A DNA stretch of 64,000 nt, taken from NCBI GenBank assembly GCA_964540655.1, contig CAZINR010000002.1, positions 1-64,000 of the forward strand, written 5' to 3'. This document shows, in pieces, positions 28,110-37,070 of this stretch (the first letter of the stretch is position 1; each line of letters begins with the position of its first letter). This stretch comes from CAZQBY01 sp964540655. GTDB lineage: Archaea; Altiarchaeota; Altiarchaeia; JAFGQM01. A model generated the notes under the pieces. The model did no database searches, was not told the DNA's origin, and saw only the letters and a program-made list of their open reading frames with translations. Both the position numbers and the translations under genes were made by a program.

Positions 28110-28772
28110 TTAATATCCTGGGAAGTTCTCTTTCTTGAAGCCCTTGACGCCGAGGCCCCCCACCACCCCGGTCATCGCCTCCACCATCTTCGGAGGGCCG
28201 GCGGTGTAGAAGACCCTTTCCTTGTAGTCGGGCACTTCCTCCTTAACCATGGCTTCGTCTATTCGGCCCCGCCTTCCGCTCCAGGATTCGTCGTCTCCTG
28301 TCAGTGTGTAAACCACCTTTATGTTCTCCCTCCCGCTGAACTCATCCAGATCTTCTTTGAACGGGATGTCGCTGTCGCGGCTGCTGTAGAGTAGCACGAC
28401 GTCTTTGTCCGACCCTGTGTCAGAGATGTACTTCAGCATGCTCCTGAACGGCGTTATCCCTATCCCGCCGGTCAGGAAGGCGATTTTCTTCTCCCCACCC
28501 ATGACGAACTCGCCGCTCGGGTTCTCCACAACCGCATCGTCGCCCGGCTTGAGCCTCTTCAGAGCCTGCGAGTAGTCGGAGTCGCTCAGCTTCTTGGTGA
28601 ACTCCACGAAACCCTTCTCGGTGGGAGAGGACGAAAAAGAGAAGTGCTTGGTCTTGTCCCCCTCCAAAGTCACGAAAAAGAACTGCCCTGCCTTGTAGTC
28701 CATGTCTCCCTCGAACCGGAAGCTCTTTATGCCCCCGGCCCTCTCGATTATCTCCTTGACGCGCGTTTCCAT
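28110..28772 (-). CDS. FAD/NAD(P)-binding reductase (ferredoxin-NADP reductase-like)
   Basis: A 220-residue FNR-family flavoprotein. The FAD-binding barrel has GQFFFVTL and the flavin motif HFSFSSSP (about 43-50, a variant of RxYS). The NAD(P) domain has LTGGIGITPFRSML (about 100-113), TAGPPKMVEAM, and the C-terminal FPGY stacking on the flavin. It transfers electrons between NAD(P)H and an iron-sulfur or flavin partner. It lacks its own Fe-S domain, so a separate acceptor is needed. It shares direction with the MATE gene upstream. Confidence 0.88.
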   Translation of the reverse strand: METRVKEIIERAGGIKSFRFEGDMDYKAGQFFFVTLEGDKTKHFSFSSSPTEKGFVEFTKKLSDSDYSQALKRLKPGDDAVVENPSGEFVMGGEKKIAFLTGGIGITPFRSMLKYISDTGSDKDVVLLYSSRDSDIPFKEDLDEFSGRENIKVVYTLTGDDESWSGRRGRIDEAMVKEEVPDYKERVFYTAGPPKMVEAMTGVVGGLGVKGFKKENFPGY

Positions 28773-28799
28773 TGCCAGGTTAATTATAAGATCCCTTGA

Positions 28800-30143
28800 T
28801 TAAAGACCGCACTTCCCGCAAAGCTTGCGGAAGTGGTGCTCTACCCAGCCGAACCCGAAGGTCGCGGTTATGACCGCCGCGACGGCTATCCCGAGCCAGA
28901 CCCCCGCGGTCCTCAGACCAGTGTGATACGCCAGGTAGTATGATATGGGGAGCACCAGCCCGATTGCCCTGGTCATGGTCAGGATGAAGGACGGCACTCC
29001 CCTGCCAAGGCCCTGGAAGCTCGCCGAGACTATTATGACCGTCCCGATGAACGGATAGCTGAAGGCGATTATCCTGAGGTAGTTGGACGCCATCTCTATC
29101 ACCGCCGGGTCGGAGGTGAAAACGGAGGGCAGTGTTCCCGCCAGCAGGAATATGGCCGCCCCCACCAGGACGCTGAAGCCCAGCACCAGCTTCAGCGCCA
29201 GACGGTTGACCTTCCGCGCCCCGGCATAATCTTTCGCCCCCTTGAAGTATCCTATCAGCGGTATCACCCCGGCCGCCAGACCCAGCATGGGGAGTATGGC
29301 CAGCGAGTCTATCCGGAACCCTATGCCGTACGCCGATATCGGCAAATCGCCGAAGCCCGAGAGTATGAGATTCACGCCCAGCACGGCTATCGAGAGAGCT
29401 ATCTGCGACATGGCCGCGGGTATCCCCACCCTGAGTATGTTCTTGATTATAGGCGGCGTGTAGATGAACTCGCGCGGCCTGACCTGCAGCATCGACCTCT
29501 TGGCCAGCACGACGTACCAGAAGTAGACGGACAGCGAGATGACCTCTGCCAGAACGGTCGCCAGGGCCGCTCCGGCTATGCCCATGCCCAGGACGTAGAT
29601 GAAGATCGGGTCCATTATTATGTTGGCCACCGTGAACAATATGGCCAGCTTCATCGGAGTCTTGGTGTCCCCCTCTCCCTGCAGGATGGCGGTCATGGAG
29701 AAGACGGTGAAGAAGACTATGACCCCGCTGAATATGACCGTAAGATACTCGGACGCCAGCTGCGCGACCTCGGGGCTCCCGCCCAGCCCCTGGGATATGC
29801 CGCCCATGAACGGCAGGAGTGCCATGAACGCCACCGACAGGATAATCCCCAGGAGCAGCGCATGCAGGGCGGTCTCTTCGGCCCATTTTTTGTTTCCTTC
29901 CCCCAGCCTGCGCGCAATGAGAGACGTGCCGCCTATGCTGACGCCGCTCCCTATGGCAACTATCAGAAAGAAGATGGGGAATGACAGCTGCACACCCGCC
30001 AGGGCGTCGGGCCCCAGGCCCCCCACGAAGAAGAAGTCCACGAAGTGCAGCAGGGTGCTGAACAGCATCGACACTATCGCAGGCCACGCCAGCTTTAGCA
30101 ACCCCCTTTGCGGGTCGGACATCAGCTCTCTCACCCTTTCCAT
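28800..30143 (-). CDS. MATE-family multidrug/Na+ antiporter
   Basis: A 447-residue membrane protein with twelve hydrophobic helices arranged as two six-helix halves: LAWPAIVSMLFSTLLHFVDF with FFVGGLGPDALAGV at the N-terminus and the related GIPAAMSQIALSIAVLGVNL in the second half. It exports cationic compounds in exchange for Na+ or H+. The C-terminal tail is short and basic. A long shadow frame (28780-30087) on the same strand is not coding. Confidence 0.92.
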   Translation of the reverse strand: MERVRELMSDPQRGLLKLAWPAIVSMLFSTLLHFVDFFFVGGLGPDALAGVQLSFPIFFLIVAIGSGVSIGGTSLIARRLGEGNKKWAEETALHALLLGIILSVAFMALLPFMGGISQGLGGSPEVAQLASEYLTVIFSGVIVFFTVFSMTAILQGEGDTKTPMKLAILFTVANIIMDPIFIYVLGMGIAGAALATVLAEVISLSVYFWYVVLAKRSMLQVRPREFIYTPPIIKNILRVGIPAAMSQIALSIAVLGVNLILSGFGDLPISAYGIGFRIDSLAILPMLGLAAGVIPLIGYFKGAKDYAGARKVNRLALKLVLGFSVLVGAAIFLLAGTLPSVFTSDPAVIEMASNYLRIIAFSYPFIGTVIIVSASFQGLGRGVPSFILTMTRAIGLVLPISYYLAYHTGLRTAGVWLGIAVAAVITATFGFGWVEHHFRKLCGKCGL

Positions 30144-30186
30144 AAGCGGGTTATTTTAATCTCCGAAAACAAAAAACAGAGGTTTA

Positions 30187-30729
30187 ATGACCGTCTATCA
30201 GCCGTCGGACGACAGCTACCTCATGCTGGACGCCCTCGAGGACTGCGGACTGAACACCGGAGACCGGGTGCTTGACATGGGCGCCGGCTCGGGCATCCTG
30301 GCCGTAGCAGCGGCCAAAAAAGGATGCCGAGTAACCGCGGCAGACATAAACCCCGAAGCAATTGAGGCAGTCAAGAGGAACGCAGAGGAAGCTGCCGTGA
30401 AGATAGATTTAGTCCTCTCCGATTTGTTCGAGAACATAGACGGAACCTACGACCTCATAATCTTCAACCCCCCTTACGTCAGGACAGAGGACTCGGAGAC
30501 TCTGGACATGGAGTCGAGAGCCTGGGATGGGGGAAGGGACGGAATGAACGTCATAAACAGTTTTCTGTCTTCGGTCCCCGGTTTTCTGAAGCCTGAAGGC
30601 AGGGTGCTGCTGCTGGTCTCGACGCTCGATGAAAACCCGCCGCCATTCCCGGGATTCGAGTCGCGCGTTCTGAGAAGAAAGTCTCTCTTCTTCGAGCGGC
30701 TGTGGGTCTTGGAGCTAAGGTTTAAGTAG
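30187..30729 (+). CDS. HemK/Mtq2-like N5-glutamine methyltransferase
   Basis: A 180-residue SAM methyltransferase. The start YQPSDDSYLMLDAL is typical of archaeal/eukaryal HemK2. SAM motif I is VLDMGAGSGILAVAA (34-48), then ADINPEAIEAVKRN, and the substrate motif IIFNPPYV (about 97-104). HemK2 methylates the GGQ glutamine of release factor aRF1. The divergent MATE gene shares the 40-bp promoter region. Within the gene, 30557-30590 consists of words identical to the repeat arms (CAGTTTTCTGTC). Confidence 0.88.
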   Translation: MTVYQPSDDSYLMLDALEDCGLNTGDRVLDMGAGSGILAVAAAKKGCRVTAADINPEAIEAVKRNAEEAAVKIDLVLSDLFENIDGTYDLIIFNPPYVRTEDSETLDMESRAWDGGRDGMNVINSFLSSVPGFLKPEGRVLLLVSTLDENPPPFPGFESRVLRRKSLFFERLWVLELRFK

Positions 30730-30751
30730 TCTCTTTCATTACTTTCAACCA

Positions 30752-32356
30752 ATGGACTGGGTGCTCGTTTCCTTCTATGTCGTCGGGGGTCTGGCAGTTT
30801 TCATATATGGGATGAGGCTCCTGAGCGAAGGCCTTCAGAAGACTGCCGGAAGTCGTCTAAGAAGCCTTCTTGAGAGACTCACCCGCAACCGATTCAGGGG
30901 ACTTGCCGTCGGCGCGGCATTCACATCCATAGTGCAGAGCTCCAGCCTGACGACCGTCACTCTGGTCGGGCTCATAAGCGGCGGCGTCATGACGCTGGAA
31001 GCGGCAGTCCCCGTGATAATGGGGGCGAACATCGGCACCACAGTCACGGCCCAGATAATCGCGTTCAAGATAACCCAACTGGCGTTCCCGGCGATAGCGG
31101 CAGGGCTGGTCCTCATGGGAATCAAAAAGGGAAAATACTCCGGCATCGGGCAGGTTATAATGGGTTTCGGCTTCCTGTTCTTGGGGATGATACTCATGGG
31201 AGAAGGCGTCCAGCCTCTTAAGTCAGAGGCCGTCTTCCAGGAATTCATAGGCGGGTTTTCATCGAACCCTCTGCTAGGACTCCTGGTGGGGGCGGTCTTC
31301 ACAGGGATAATACAGAGCAGCTCCGCCACCTCAGCACTGACCGTGGCCATGGCGGCCGAGGGGTTCCTCACGCTAGGAGCTGCCGTGCCTATCATCCTCG
31401 GAGCCAACATAGGCACTTGCATAACCGCGGTGCTGGCTTCCATAGGGACTTCACTTTCCAGCCGCCGCGCGGCCCTGATCCATGTAATTTTCAACGTTAT
31501 AGGTGTGATGGCCTTCCTCCCGCTTCTGCCTCTTTTCACAAGCTTCATAGCCGGCACTTCTGCGGACCTGGCGCGTCAGGTGGCGAACGCGCACCTGGCT
31601 TTCAATGTGATTACGACCCTGATGCTGTTGCCCTTCGCCGGAGTGCTGATATTGCTGGTCAAGAGGATCCTACCGGGCGAAGTGATAAAGGTCGATAACG
31701 GGACCAAATACATAAACGACCACCTGCTTAGAGCCCCGTCCGTCGCCATGAGGCAGGCTGAGCTGGAGGCCCATTACATGGGGGGGATTGTCGTTGGGAT
31801 GATGGCAGACGCCAGAAAGCTGATAATGGAGGGCAAGCTCAGATACGCGAAGATCATCGAGAAGAAGGAGGCTTCTGTTGACGACATATACGCGGCCCTC
31901 GACAATTTCCTTAAGCAGCTCAGCGAGAAGGATCTGTCCGCCCAACAGTCCGATACCCTCTCCATTCTAGTTCACAGCATCTCAGACATAGAGCGGACCT
32001 CCGACCATATAAACCATCTGGCAAAGCACGGCCGGAGGAAGATAAAAGAGAATATAAGATTCTCAAAGAAGGCCATGGGCGAGTTGGACGGCATATTCTC
32101 AAAATCCGACAAGAGCCTATCCGGGGCCATCAGGGTTCTAGAGACGAAGGACCGCAGGCTCGGGGAGGACGTGCTGCACCTGGAGGCGGAGATAGACGCG
32201 ATGAAAGACGCCATGATACGCTCCCATATACGACGCACTGACGAGGGCATATGCAATGCGAAGTCCGGCCCGACATACCTCGGCATAGTCAACCATCTGG
32301 AGAGGATATCGGACCACGCCCACAACATAGTGAACGTTGTGATCTGGGGCTTCTAA
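30752..32356 (+). CDS. Na+/phosphate cotransporter (NptA/YjbB-like) with PhoU-like domain
   Basis: A 534-residue protein. Two inverted membrane repeats each carry the QSSS motif: SIVQSSSLTTVTLVG (about 64-78) and IIQSSSATSALTVAM (about 188-202), plus MGANIGTTVTAQ and LGANIGTCITAV. The C-terminal ~210 residues form helical bundles typical of PhoU. It moves phosphate with sodium, probably regulated by the PhoU-like part. Its stop overlaps the convergent GH15 gene by 4 nt. Confidence 0.92.
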   Translation: MDWVLVSFYVVGGLAVFIYGMRLLSEGLQKTAGSRLRSLLERLTRNRFRGLAVGAAFTSIVQSSSLTTVTLVGLISGGVMTLEAAVPVIMGANIGTTVTAQIIAFKITQLAFPAIAAGLVLMGIKKGKYSGIGQVIMGFGFLFLGMILMGEGVQPLKSEAVFQEFIGGFSSNPLLGLLVGAVFTGIIQSSSATSALTVAMAAEGFLTLGAAVPIILGANIGTCITAVLASIGTSLSSRRAALIHVIFNVIGVMAFLPLLPLFTSFIAGTSADLARQVANAHLAFNVITTLMLLPFAGVLILLVKRILPGEVIKVDNGTKYINDHLLRAPSVAMRQAELEAHYMGGIVVGMMADARKLIMEGKLRYAKIIEKKEASVDDIYAALDNFLKQLSEKDLSAQQSDTLSILVHSISDIERTSDHINHLAKHGRRKIKENIRFSKKAMGELDGIFSKSDKSLSGAIRVLETKDRRLGEDVLHLEAEIDAMKDAMIRSHIRRTDEGICNAKSGPTYLGIVNHLERISDHAHNIVNVVIWGF

Positions 32357-33552
32357 AGAAAGGCCTCTTTGTAGTAGTTGTAGGCCAGTATGTACTCGGC
32401 GTGCGGCCAGATGAGCGGCACCACCACGTAGGCCAGCCCCTCCTTCCACATAGGGTGCTTCTTTATCCCTCTGCGCATCACAATCTTGTCATCCCTCATT
32501 ATGCGCGCGCGGGTGTACTCCTCCTCCCACAGCTGGAACCTCTCTCTGGTCGAGATGTGCTCTGGGAGAAGATAGTTGTATGCCTTGTCCACCACCCACC
32601 GCATGTACATGTCGGCCATCCACTTCATCCCTGTCCTGGAGTAGTGCCTAGAAAGCATGGCTGTGAAATGGCACCAAGGTCCGTAGCCGCCGTTGTTCCT
32701 GCCCCAGCTCTCCGGATAGCGGTTCAGACCGCCCAGCTCCAGATCCCAGAGCTCCCGGTGCACCCTCTCGACCGTGAGCTTGACCTTCTGGTCGCTGTCC
32801 GGGAAGATGTTGAAATAGGCGGGAGAGTAGAGGACTGCGTCCACGTCCGTGACGACAGAAGAATATGGGTCGTATCCCAGCGGGCTGCTGTGCTTGTCCT
32901 TTATCCTGATGTTCTTGATGAAAGACCTCCTCTTGGGGCTCCACAACGCCTTTCCTATGCCGTCCTTTATCCTCTTCGCGGCTTTGGCTATCTTGGGCGC
33001 CTTCTCCCCCCTCTCTTTGGCCATCTTCACCACTTCGTTCAGCCCGCCGCCGCAGGCGCAGTTGGCGTATATCTCAAAGCCCTGCTCGAAGGCCGGGTAT
33101 TCGTGTATGCTGTTTATGGTGTGAACCAGATTGACCTCTTCGTTCATGTTGTGCAGTATGAACTCCGCGCCCCTCATCACATGCTCCCAATATTCATCCG
33201 CCAAATCGTAATCGCCGCTCTTCTCGCAGTAGTCACCCAGCGCGAACAGCACCAGCCCGTTGCCGTCTATCTGCAGCTCTTTGTAGGAGCGGTCGTTCCC
33301 CTCGACGTCGTACCGCTGCGCGAACTCTCCGCTGGGCTTCTGGTACCTTAGCATGAACTCAAGGCCTTTCTTTGCCTCTTTGAGCAGCCCGGCACCGGTG
33401 GCCCCCATGACGTCGATGGAGTGGTCCCTGGCGTAGACATAGGGATAGCGCGTGCCCGGGGGGGACGCGTAGAAACCGCCGTTCTTGTGCTGATTCTGCT
33501 TTAAGATGTCCTTACTCTTCTCGTAGAGCTTCTGGGCTTCTTTCAAATTCAT
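32353..33552 (-). CDS. GH15-like (six-hairpin) glycoside hydrolase
   Basis: A 399-residue alpha/alpha-barrel protein resembling glucoamylase/trehalase family GH15. Landmarks are RYPYVYARDHSIDVMGATGA (35-54), QKPSGEFAQRYDVEG, QIDGNGLVLFALGDY, RYPESWGRNNGGYGPW and WPHAEYILAYNYY. No signal peptide is present, so it is cytoplasmic. It may hydrolyse an internal alpha-glucan or oligosaccharide. A compatible-solute glycoside locus lies 3 kb away, but a link is not demonstrated. Confidence 0.82.
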   Translation of the reverse strand: MNLKEAQKLYEKSKDILKQNQHKNGGFYASPPGTRYPYVYARDHSIDVMGATGAGLLKEAKKGLEFMLRYQKPSGEFAQRYDVEGNDRSYKELQIDGNGLVLFALGDYCEKSGDYDLADEYWEHVMRGAEFILHNMNEEVNLVHTINSIHEYPAFEQGFEIYANCACGGGLNEVVKMAKERGEKAPKIAKAAKRIKDGIGKALWSPKRRSFIKNIRIKDKHSSPLGYDPYSSVVTDVDAVLYSPAYFNIFPDSDQKVKLTVERVHRELWDLELGGLNRYPESWGRNNGGYGPWCHFTAMLSRHYSRTGMKWMADMYMRWVVDKAYNYLLPEHISTRERFQLWEEEYTRARIMRDDKIVMRRGIKKHPMWKEGLAYVVVPLIWPHAEYILAYNYYKEAFL

Positions 33553-34035
33553 TTAAACATAAAAATTGATGCAGTCGTGCTTCTTCAGCAGTTTTTCGAT
33601 GTCCTTGACCTTGAGCCCGGCCTTCTCTATGGCGTCTTTATTGATGTTCTGCTCCCCGGTCAGCCGGTATTTTGCGCCCAAATGCAGAAGGTCCTTCTTG
33701 CCGGATAGCTTGCCCCTCCTCTTGCGGTAGGCGTGGCACATCGAGCAGCAGACGTTGACCGCAGCAGGCCCCTTGGGCCCCTTGTCCCTGACCTTGACGT
33801 ATTTCAAGACCTCTTCATGCCCCTTGGGCAGCCCAATCTCCTCGAGGAACTCGTCCAGCTTGGGCGCGAAGAGGCATATCCGGAAGCAGTAAAGCCCGTC
33901 GACGTCCTCTCCCATCAGCCCGGGCCCCTCGAACTCGGCCAGCTGCTCTCCTATGCGCCGCATCCACTCATCAGTGGCTTCAGGACCCAACTTCTTCTCG
34001 ATATCGTGGACGCCGACCAGAAAGGCCTTCGTCAT
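33553..34035 (-). CDS. hypothetical Cys-rich protein
   Basis: A 160-residue soluble protein starting MTKAFLVGVHDIEKKLGPEA. Cysteines occur in GLYCFRICLF and VNVCCSMCHAYRKRRG, enough for a metal site. The C-terminus KHDCINFYV carries another. The fold may resemble small-molecule-binding V4R-like proteins, but I cannot assign a family. The stop is adjacent to the GH15 start. The gene is divergent from malic enzyme. ATG 34035 is chosen over the upstream in-frame ATG at 34053. Confidence 0.6.
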   Translation of the reverse strand: MTKAFLVGVHDIEKKLGPEATDEWMRRIGEQLAEFEGPGLMGEDVDGLYCFRICLFAPKLDEFLEEIGLPKGHEEVLKYVKVRDKGPKGPAAVNVCCSMCHAYRKRRGKLSGKKDLLHLGAKYRLTGEQNINKDAIEKAGLKVKDIEKLLKKHDCINFYV

Positions 34036-34115
34036 GGTGCGCCTTCGGAGCATTTTATTGTTAATGCTCCATGATATAAAAACCCTCTTTTATTGTCCGA
34101 GCATCTAGACTTCCC

Positions 34116-35318
34116 ATGATGGATGTGTATGAGGAATCCCTGAGGATGCACGAGAAGCACAAGGGGAAGCTGGCAGTGCGCTCCAAGGTGCCAATAAAGA
34201 CCCGGAGGGACCTGAGCCTGGCCTACACTCCAGGGGTCGCGGAAGTCTGCAGGAGGATAGCCAAGGACAAGAATTTGGCTTACAAGTACACTATAAAATC
34301 CAACACAGTCGCCATAGTGACCGATGGCTCGGCCGTCCTCGGCTTGGGGAACATAGGCGGACAGGCCGCCCTGCCCGTCATGGAGGGGAAGGCCATACTG
34401 TTCAAGGAATTCGCGGACATAGACGCCTTTCCCATCTGCTTCGAGGAGTGCCATGCCGATTTCATAGAGGACGTCAGGAGCATAGCCTCGGTGTTCGGGG
34501 GCATAAACCTGGAGGACATCGCTGCCCCGCGGTGCTTCGAGATAGAGGAGCAGCTCCAGGACATAGGCATACCCGTCATGCACGACGACCAGCACGGCAC
34601 GGCTATCGTGGTCTTGGCCGCTCTCATCAACGCGTGCAAAGTGACTGGCAGAGAACTGCAGGACTTGAACGTCGTCATAAGCGGCGCCGGGGCAGCCGGT
34701 TACGCCATAATGAAGATGCTCCACTGCCTGGAGATAGACAAGGACATCTGCACACAGGTCCATGAGATGATAGTCTGCGACAGCAGGGGCATAATCCACC
34801 GCAGCAGGCCGGACATGCTTCGCAACAAGTACAAGTACATAATAGCGCAGGAGACCAACCATGCCAAGAAGACTGGGAGCCTGGCCGACGCCATGGAGGG
34901 CGCCGACGCCTTCATAGGAGTCTCGGCGCCGGACATAGTGAGTGAGGAGATGGTCAGGAGCATGAACGACGATGCCATAGTGCTCGCCATGGCAAATCCG
35001 GTCCCGGAGATAATGCCTGACAAGGCCAAGAAGGCGGGGGCTGAAGTGGTCGGCACGGGCCGGTCTGATTTCCCTAACCAGACAAACAACGTGCTGGCGT
35101 TCCCCGGCATGTTCAGGGGCGCCCTGGACGCCTGCGCGAGCAGGATAACCGAGGAGATGAAGATAGCGGCCGCCCATGCGCTGGCGGATTACGTGAAGAG
35201 TCCGGCGCCGGATAACATACTCCCAGACATACTCGACAAAAAGGTGACGAAGGCGGTCGCCGATGCGGTAAAGAGGTCGGCCATAGACTGCGGCGTCGCC
35301 AGGGAGGACTACATATGA
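34116..35318 (+). CDS. NAD(P)-dependent malic enzyme
   Basis: A 400-residue oxidative decarboxylase, malate to pyruvate and CO2 (reversible). SLAYTPGVAEVCRRI (35-49) holds the catalytic Tyr. The malate-binding VTDGSAVLGLGNIGGQAALP follows, and metal ligands lie in DDQHGTAIV. The nucleotide fold VVISGAGAAGYAI is near 185, and FPNQTNNVLAFPGMFRGAL near the C-terminus is invariant in the family. It is the short form without a phosphotransacetylase domain. An A/T-rich promoter (AAAAACCCTCTTTTATTG) lies upstream. ATG 34119 is an equally possible start. Confidence 0.94.
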   Translation: MMDVYEESLRMHEKHKGKLAVRSKVPIKTRRDLSLAYTPGVAEVCRRIAKDKNLAYKYTIKSNTVAIVTDGSAVLGLGNIGGQAALPVMEGKAILFKEFADIDAFPICFEECHADFIEDVRSIASVFGGINLEDIAAPRCFEIEEQLQDIGIPVMHDDQHGTAIVVLAALINACKVTGRELQDLNVVISGAGAAGYAIMKMLHCLEIDKDICTQVHEMIVCDSRGIIHRSRPDMLRNKYKYIIAQETNHAKKTGSLADAMEGADAFIGVSAPDIVSEEMVRSMNDDAIVLAMANPVPEIMPDKAKKAGAEVVGTGRSDFPNQTNNVLAFPGMFRGALDACASRITEEMKIAAAHALADYVKSPAPDNILPDILDKKVTKAVADAVKRSAIDCGVAREDYI

Positions 35319-35350
35319 TTTTTTGCTCGTCTGCTCCTAACTAAACCAAC

Positions 35351-35884
35351 ATGGCCAACATATCTCAGCTGGCGGAGACGCTCAGGAAGTATGCGGATTT
35401 GATAGGCGACATCCCCCAGAAAGTAGACAAGGTCCCCTTCCAGAAGGGCGAGCCGAAGCTCAAGATGCTGATAGACCTGCAGAGGGGCTACGAGACGACC
35501 GCCAGGATATCCGAGATACTGGAGCGCCTGGTCGCCCACAAGCACGGGGAGGACGGCGCACTCGAATCCAACATACTGGAGCGGCTCAAGTTCCTCACCA
35601 TCAAGATTCAGACGCTTCTCGAGGACATGTCCATGGATGAGCTCAAAGTGCTGGCTTATTTCCTCCCCTACGGTCTAGAATCGGAGTCAAAATACATGCA
35701 CAATCTGGACTTGTCCCGACCCGGGGAGAAGCTCCAGATGCTCAAGGAGGAGAAGAACTTTTTCGAGGTTCTGGACAAAATCAACGATGCCCTGCGCGTC
35801 TCATTCCTGCGCGGCAGCCTCGCCCTGGCCTGCTACCCGGAGATGGATATCGCCGAGACGGTCGTGGAGCGGGTGAAGCCCTGA
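35351..35884 (+). CDS. hypothetical helical protein
   Basis: A 177-residue mostly alpha-helical protein (MANISQLAETLRKYADLIGD..., RISEILERLVAHKHGED, ILERLKFLTIKIQTLLEDMS) with no membrane segments. Coiled-coil-like heptads are probable in the middle. No family is recognised. It stands 33 nt after malic enzyme and may be co-transcribed. Confidence 0.65.
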   Translation: MANISQLAETLRKYADLIGDIPQKVDKVPFQKGEPKLKMLIDLQRGYETTARISEILERLVAHKHGEDGALESNILERLKFLTIKIQTLLEDMSMDELKVLAYFLPYGLESESKYMHNLDLSRPGEKLQMLKEEKNFFEVLDKINDALRVSFLRGSLALACYPEMDIAETVVERVKP

Positions 35885-35914
35885 TTTTTAAGATTTTTCA
35901 TGTAATCTAGCCTG

Positions 35915-36286
35915 ATGGTCAAAGTACCGAAGGATAAGCCGAAGACGGGTGACATCGCTTTCGCCTGCCCCCATTCCGTGTGTAGGAAACACGCAAAGCC
36001 AAGTTTTCGAGTTGAACTCTCAGAAGGATATCACGAAGGAAAACCGATAATGCTCACCTGCCCCGAGTGCAGTGGTCTGGTGGTGCTGCATAAACAGTTC
36101 CCGAGGCATATCCTGACACTCTCCCAGTGGGAAGCCCTGCACGAAAACATGACCGATCGGGAGAGGGAGACTGCCGAATCGGGCCAGCTGACGGATGCGC
36201 AGATTTTAGCGATACTTAAAAGAGCCGCAGCAAGGGAAAACTCCGGCGTGCCCCGCAGGCCTAGATACCGGGGAAGAGACTTCTGA
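35915..36286 (+). CDS. hypothetical zinc-binding protein
   Basis: A 123-residue protein with likely zinc ligands in IAFACPHSVCRKHAKPSF and IMLTCPECSGLVVLHK, spaced like a zinc ribbon, followed by helices and an Arg-rich tail (RRPRYRGRDF). Its 3' end overlaps the convergent phosphatase gene by 26 nt. A nucleic-acid or ribosome association is possible, with no specific evidence. Confidence 0.65.
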   Translation: MVKVPKDKPKTGDIAFACPHSVCRKHAKPSFRVELSEGYHEGKPIMLTCPECSGLVVLHKQFPRHILTLSQWEALHENMTDRERETAESGQLTDAQILAILKRAAARENSGVPRRPRYRGRDF

Positions 36287-37070
36287 CTGCCTGCGCCCAC
36301 CCCCTTGGGCCGGGAGCGCCTGCCCTTATCAAGCCGGGAACATCCACTCTCGAATCGTAGCTGCCATCCTTCTTCTGCACAAGTATCGGAATCTCCACCG
36401 CCTCAAGCATCGGAAGGTCGTTCAGGGAGTCGCCCAGACCGACAGTCCTGAGTATACAGTCTTCGGTCCTCGAGTACAGCTCCGAGAGGATCTTCACGGC
36501 CTTGCCTTTGTCATTGTCGCCCATGATGTGCCAGTATCGCCCGCCTTTGGTCCAGTTTAACCCGGCCTTCTCGATAGCCTTTTTTAACCCCCCCTCGTCT
36601 CCGCTGAACTTGAAGGCCTCGTCGTACTCCCTCTGCTTTGCCATGCGCGCCTCCTCTAAAGACAGTCCGGTGTCCCTTGCCACTTCCTCCGCGCTCATAT
36701 CGCCGAAGCCGACTATGTCGCCGAAGCTGCGCATCTCGTCCAGCGCGCATCTTATCTCCCGGTAGGGCGTTCCCAATTCTATGACTCTGTGTTTCCCCTC
36801 CTCCCTGTCATAATCGAGCTCGAAGTCGAAATAATCTCTCGGTATGAAGATCGCCCCGCCGTTCTCGGATATGAACGGGTCCTCCAGCCCTATGCGCTTG
36901 CGGTAGAACTCTATCTCTGCGCGCGTCTTGGAGGTGCAGGGCACTATCGGGACGCATCTCCCTTTCAGCAGCCTAATCGCGCCTTCGGCCGGCTTCCAGG
37001 AGTAGGTGTCGTGGTCTATGAGGGTGCCGTCAAGGTCGGTGAACACCAGAGTACTTCTGTATGATGTCAT
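36261..37070 (-). CDS. mannosyl/glucosyl-3-phosphoglycerate phosphatase (HAD family)
   Basis: A 269-residue HAD-IIB phosphatase. The nucleophile motif FTDLDGTLIDHDTYSW is near 9-24, the MPGP-type SKTRAEIEFYRKRIGLEDPF follows, then FISENGGAIFIPRDYF, and motif IV GLGDSLNDLPMLEAV near 211. It removes phosphate from glycosyl-3-phosphoglycerate to give mannosyl- or glucosylglycerate, a compatible solute. It follows and overlaps the synthase gene by 41 nt, so the two are coupled. The pair implies osmo- or thermoprotection. Confidence 0.9.
   Translation of the reverse strand: MTSYRSTLVFTDLDGTLIDHDTYSWKPAEGAIRLLKGRCVPIVPCTSKTRAEIEFYRKRIGLEDPFISENGGAIFIPRDYFDFELDYDREEGKHRVIELGTPYREIRCALDEMRSFGDIVGFGDMSAEEVARDTGLSLEEARMAKQREYDEAFKFSGDEGGLKKAIEKAGLNWTKGGRYWHIMGDNDKGKAVKILSELYSRTEDCILRTVGLGDSLNDLPMLEAVEIPILVQKKDGSYDSRVDVPGLIRAGAPGPRGWAQAVRSLFPGI

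Noticed and set aside
28780..30087. Long 435-codon open frame on the minus strand overlapping the MATE gene
   Set aside because: The translation is Arg/Gly/His-rich without hydrophobic core or motifs. The other frame gives a clear MATE transporter, so this is a GC-rich shadow.
34032..35177. 381-codon minus-strand frame over malic enzyme
   Set aside because: Malic enzyme on the plus strand has all family motifs. The minus frame has shadow composition and no recognisable domain.
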